Assembly: GCA_016280485.1 (NCBI GenBank)
Contig: JAEEGU010000065.1
Location: forward strand, 1-5,340
Reading direction: 5' to 3'
From: Bacillota bacterium
Lineage (GTDB): Bacteria; Bacillota; Clostridia; Peptostreptococcales; Anaerovoracaceae
DNA length: 5,340 nt
Within the stretch, counting starts at the first letter, position 1, and the number at the start of each line of letters is the position of its first letter. The notes beneath the pieces are model-generated. The model had not been told where the DNA came from and ran no database searches. It was given only the letters and a program-made list of their open reading frames with translations. Positions 3,944 to 5,340 of the stretch are shown in pieces. The position numbers and the translations under genes are program-made.

Positions 3944-5340
3944 GCAAAGCAGCCCTCGCCGGGCCGCGTGGTCATAAGCTGGTACATCTTCGTGTTCTTA
4001 GGGAAGCGGTTGACAAACGGCACAACGACAGAGCCGTATCGGATGAGACCGCAGCCGGCATCGGCGCTGGTGATATAACTCAACTGCTCTTTCGAGATGT
4101 TCAGCAGCTCTGCCAGACGCATCCGGTCGGACGGAGCCTGATTCAGCATGACCACGAACTCGGAGTTGGAGAGCATAGTGGAAGCCTGAACAGAGTCCAG
4201 CAGATACTCCACGTTCTGCGTGATTGCAGTCGGATAGGCGTTTCTCTTACGGAACATCTTCCACGCAGATTCAAAGAAGTTCGCGCTGTGCTCGTTGGAG
4301 TAAACGATGTGGAACTCATCAATGAAGATATGCGTCCGCTTGCCGCGCTTCCAGTTCAGCGTCGCCCGGTTGAGAATGGTGTCGGTGATAACCAGCAAGC
4401 CGGTAGGCTTGAGCTGCGCGCCGAGATCGTGAATGTCGAACACCAGGATTCGCTTGTTCAGATCCACGGTGGAGCTGCCACCGAAGATGTCCAGGGAACC
4501 GGTGGTAAAAAGCTCCATCGCCAGGGCAATGTTCCGCGCTTCCTTTTCCGGCTGCTGCAGGAGCTTCTCCCGGAGCGTGGAGAGCGTCGGCACCATGCCG
4601 GACTGCTCCGCCTCGTTGTAAACCGCTTTGACGCAGCGGTCAATCAGAGACTTCTCCTGCGGGCCGACACCGCGGTTGTCAATCTGCTCCAGCAGAGACA
4701 AAATAAACTGGCTCTTGGTGACCAGCGGGTCACTGTCAGAGTCGCCGTATCCCTCCACCATATACATGGCGTTGAGCCGGTCCTTGCCGCCTGCGGCAAT
4801 TCGAATGATGGAGCTGTCATCGCCCATCGCTTCGACCATCGGGGCATATTCGCCTTCGGGGTCGCAGACGATAATGTCATCGTCCGTGTTGAGCATCAGG
4901 AACATCATGTTCTGCTTGGCGGTGAACGATTTGCCGGAGCCGGGGACGCCGAGAAGAATTGACGACTGGTTCATCAGGTTTTCTTTGTTTACCATAATAA
5001 GATTATGGCTAACCGCATTTTCTCCGTAGTAGATGCCGCCCTTGTCCTGAATCTCCTGTACCTTGAAGGGCATGAATACCGCAAGGCTCTCTGTGGTGAG
5101 TGTGCGGAAGGTGTCAATCTTTCTGACGCCAATGGGGAGCACAGTGTTCAAACCGTCGAGCTGTTGGTACTTAAGGACAGCCATCTGACACATGTGCTTG
5201 CGAACCGTGGAGAGCAGTGCCTCGGTGTCCTCGTCCAGCTGCTGTTTCGTGTCCGCGGTCAGCACCATCGTGATAACACAGATCATCATGCGCTGGTCAC
5301 GATTGGTCAAGTCGTTCAGGAAGTCCTTTGCTTCTGTCCG
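3925..5340 (-). CDS. virB4: VirB4-like conjugal transfer ATPase, CD1110 type (C-terminal 471 residues)
   Basis: This ATPase powers assembly of, and transport through, the type IV secretion channel at the cytoplasmic face of the membrane during conjugation. The frame is open to the right edge; the N-terminal part (full members are about 800 aa) lies outside. Counting from the first codon in the window: Walker A GVPGSGKS at 131-138, DPEGEY at 160-165, Walker B IFIDEF at 338-343, and the motif TQNVEYLL at 374-381. All nucleotide-binding residues are intact, so the ATPase looks functional. The part before Walker A (about 1-120) matches the end of the VirB4 N-terminal domain, with LPIG and the SHNLIMVN lead-in. 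The stop is UAG at 3927-3925. The hydrolase follows in the same frame after 27 bases (ATT) or 57 bases (GTG), implying one operon. The gene is GC-rich (40 of 60 bases at 4561-4620), in sharp contrast to the cargo genes at the left. Confidence 0.93.
   Translation of the reverse strand, partial: RTEAKDFLNDLTNRDQRMMICVITMVLTADTKQQLDEDTEALLSTVRKHMCQMAVLKYQQLDGLNTVLPIGVRKIDTFRTLTTESLAVFMPFKVQEIQDKGGIYYGENAVSHNLIMVNKENLMNQSSILLGVPGSGKSFTAKQNMMFLMLNTDDDIIVCDPEGEYAPMVEAMGDDSSIIRIAAGGKDRLNAMYMVEGYGDSDSDPLVTKSQFILSLLEQIDNRGVGPQEKSLIDRCVKAVYNEAEQSGMVPTLSTLREKLLQQPEKEARNIALAMELFTTGSLDIFGGSSTVDLNKRILVFDIHDLGAQLKPTGLLVITDTILNRATLNWKRGKRTHIFIDEFHIVYSNEHSANFFESAWKMFRKRNAYPTAITQNVEYLLDSVQASTMLSNSEFVVMLNQAPSDRMRLAELLNISKEQLSYITSADAGCGLIRYGSVVVPFVNRFPKNTKMYQLMTTRPGEGCFAGGHAS

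Noticed and set aside
3820..4962. Plus-strand open frame of 380 codons
   Set aside because: It lies antisense to virB4 and the hydrolase start, is rich in His, Arg and Val as antisense frames of GC-rich genes are, and shows no domain.

Overview
The window looks like part of an integrative conjugative element (ICE), or a related conjugative island, from a gut-type Clostridia host. It has a cargo segment on the left and transfer genes on the right. The host assignment is inference from the protein families: a VirB4-like ATPase and a membrane-anchored CHAP hydrolase of the types typical of Tn1549/CTn-like elements (CD1110 and CD1108 families of Clostridioides difficile). No rRNA, tRNA, integrase or att site is visible.

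Left part (1-1688, plus strand, visibly AT-rich): the C-terminal end of a DUF262/DUF1524 (GmrSD-type) restriction-like protein; a 208-aa four-helix membrane protein of unknown function; a 111-base stretch with a short, apparently coding ORF; and a 178-aa stand-alone PD-(D/E)XK nuclease that resembles the nuclease domain of type I restriction HsdR subunits. Together they look like anti-phage or anti-plasmid defence cargo, though only the two restriction-like families support this.

Middle (1689-2028): a gene-poor convergent region. It holds a perfect 12-bp inverted repeat and a doubtful 54-codon minus-strand ORF.

Right part (2029-5340, minus strand, GC-rich): a virB4-like ATPase (5' end outside the window) followed by a CD1108-type peptidoglycan hydrolase with a long Ala/Lys helix, one membrane helix and a C-terminal CHAP domain. 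VirB4 would power the type IV secretion channel and the hydrolase would open the cell wall for it. The junction between them is unusual. A strong hairpin spans the virB4 stop codon, and its 3' arm can instead pair with the G-rich ribosome binding site of the hydrolase. The family-like N-terminus of the hydrolase appears to begin at an ATT codon.

The most noteworthy points are the competing hairpins plus ATT start at the virB4-hydrolase junction, the three-gene putative defence cargo lying where further transfer genes would be expected, and the chained overlapping stops and starts in front of the nuclease.
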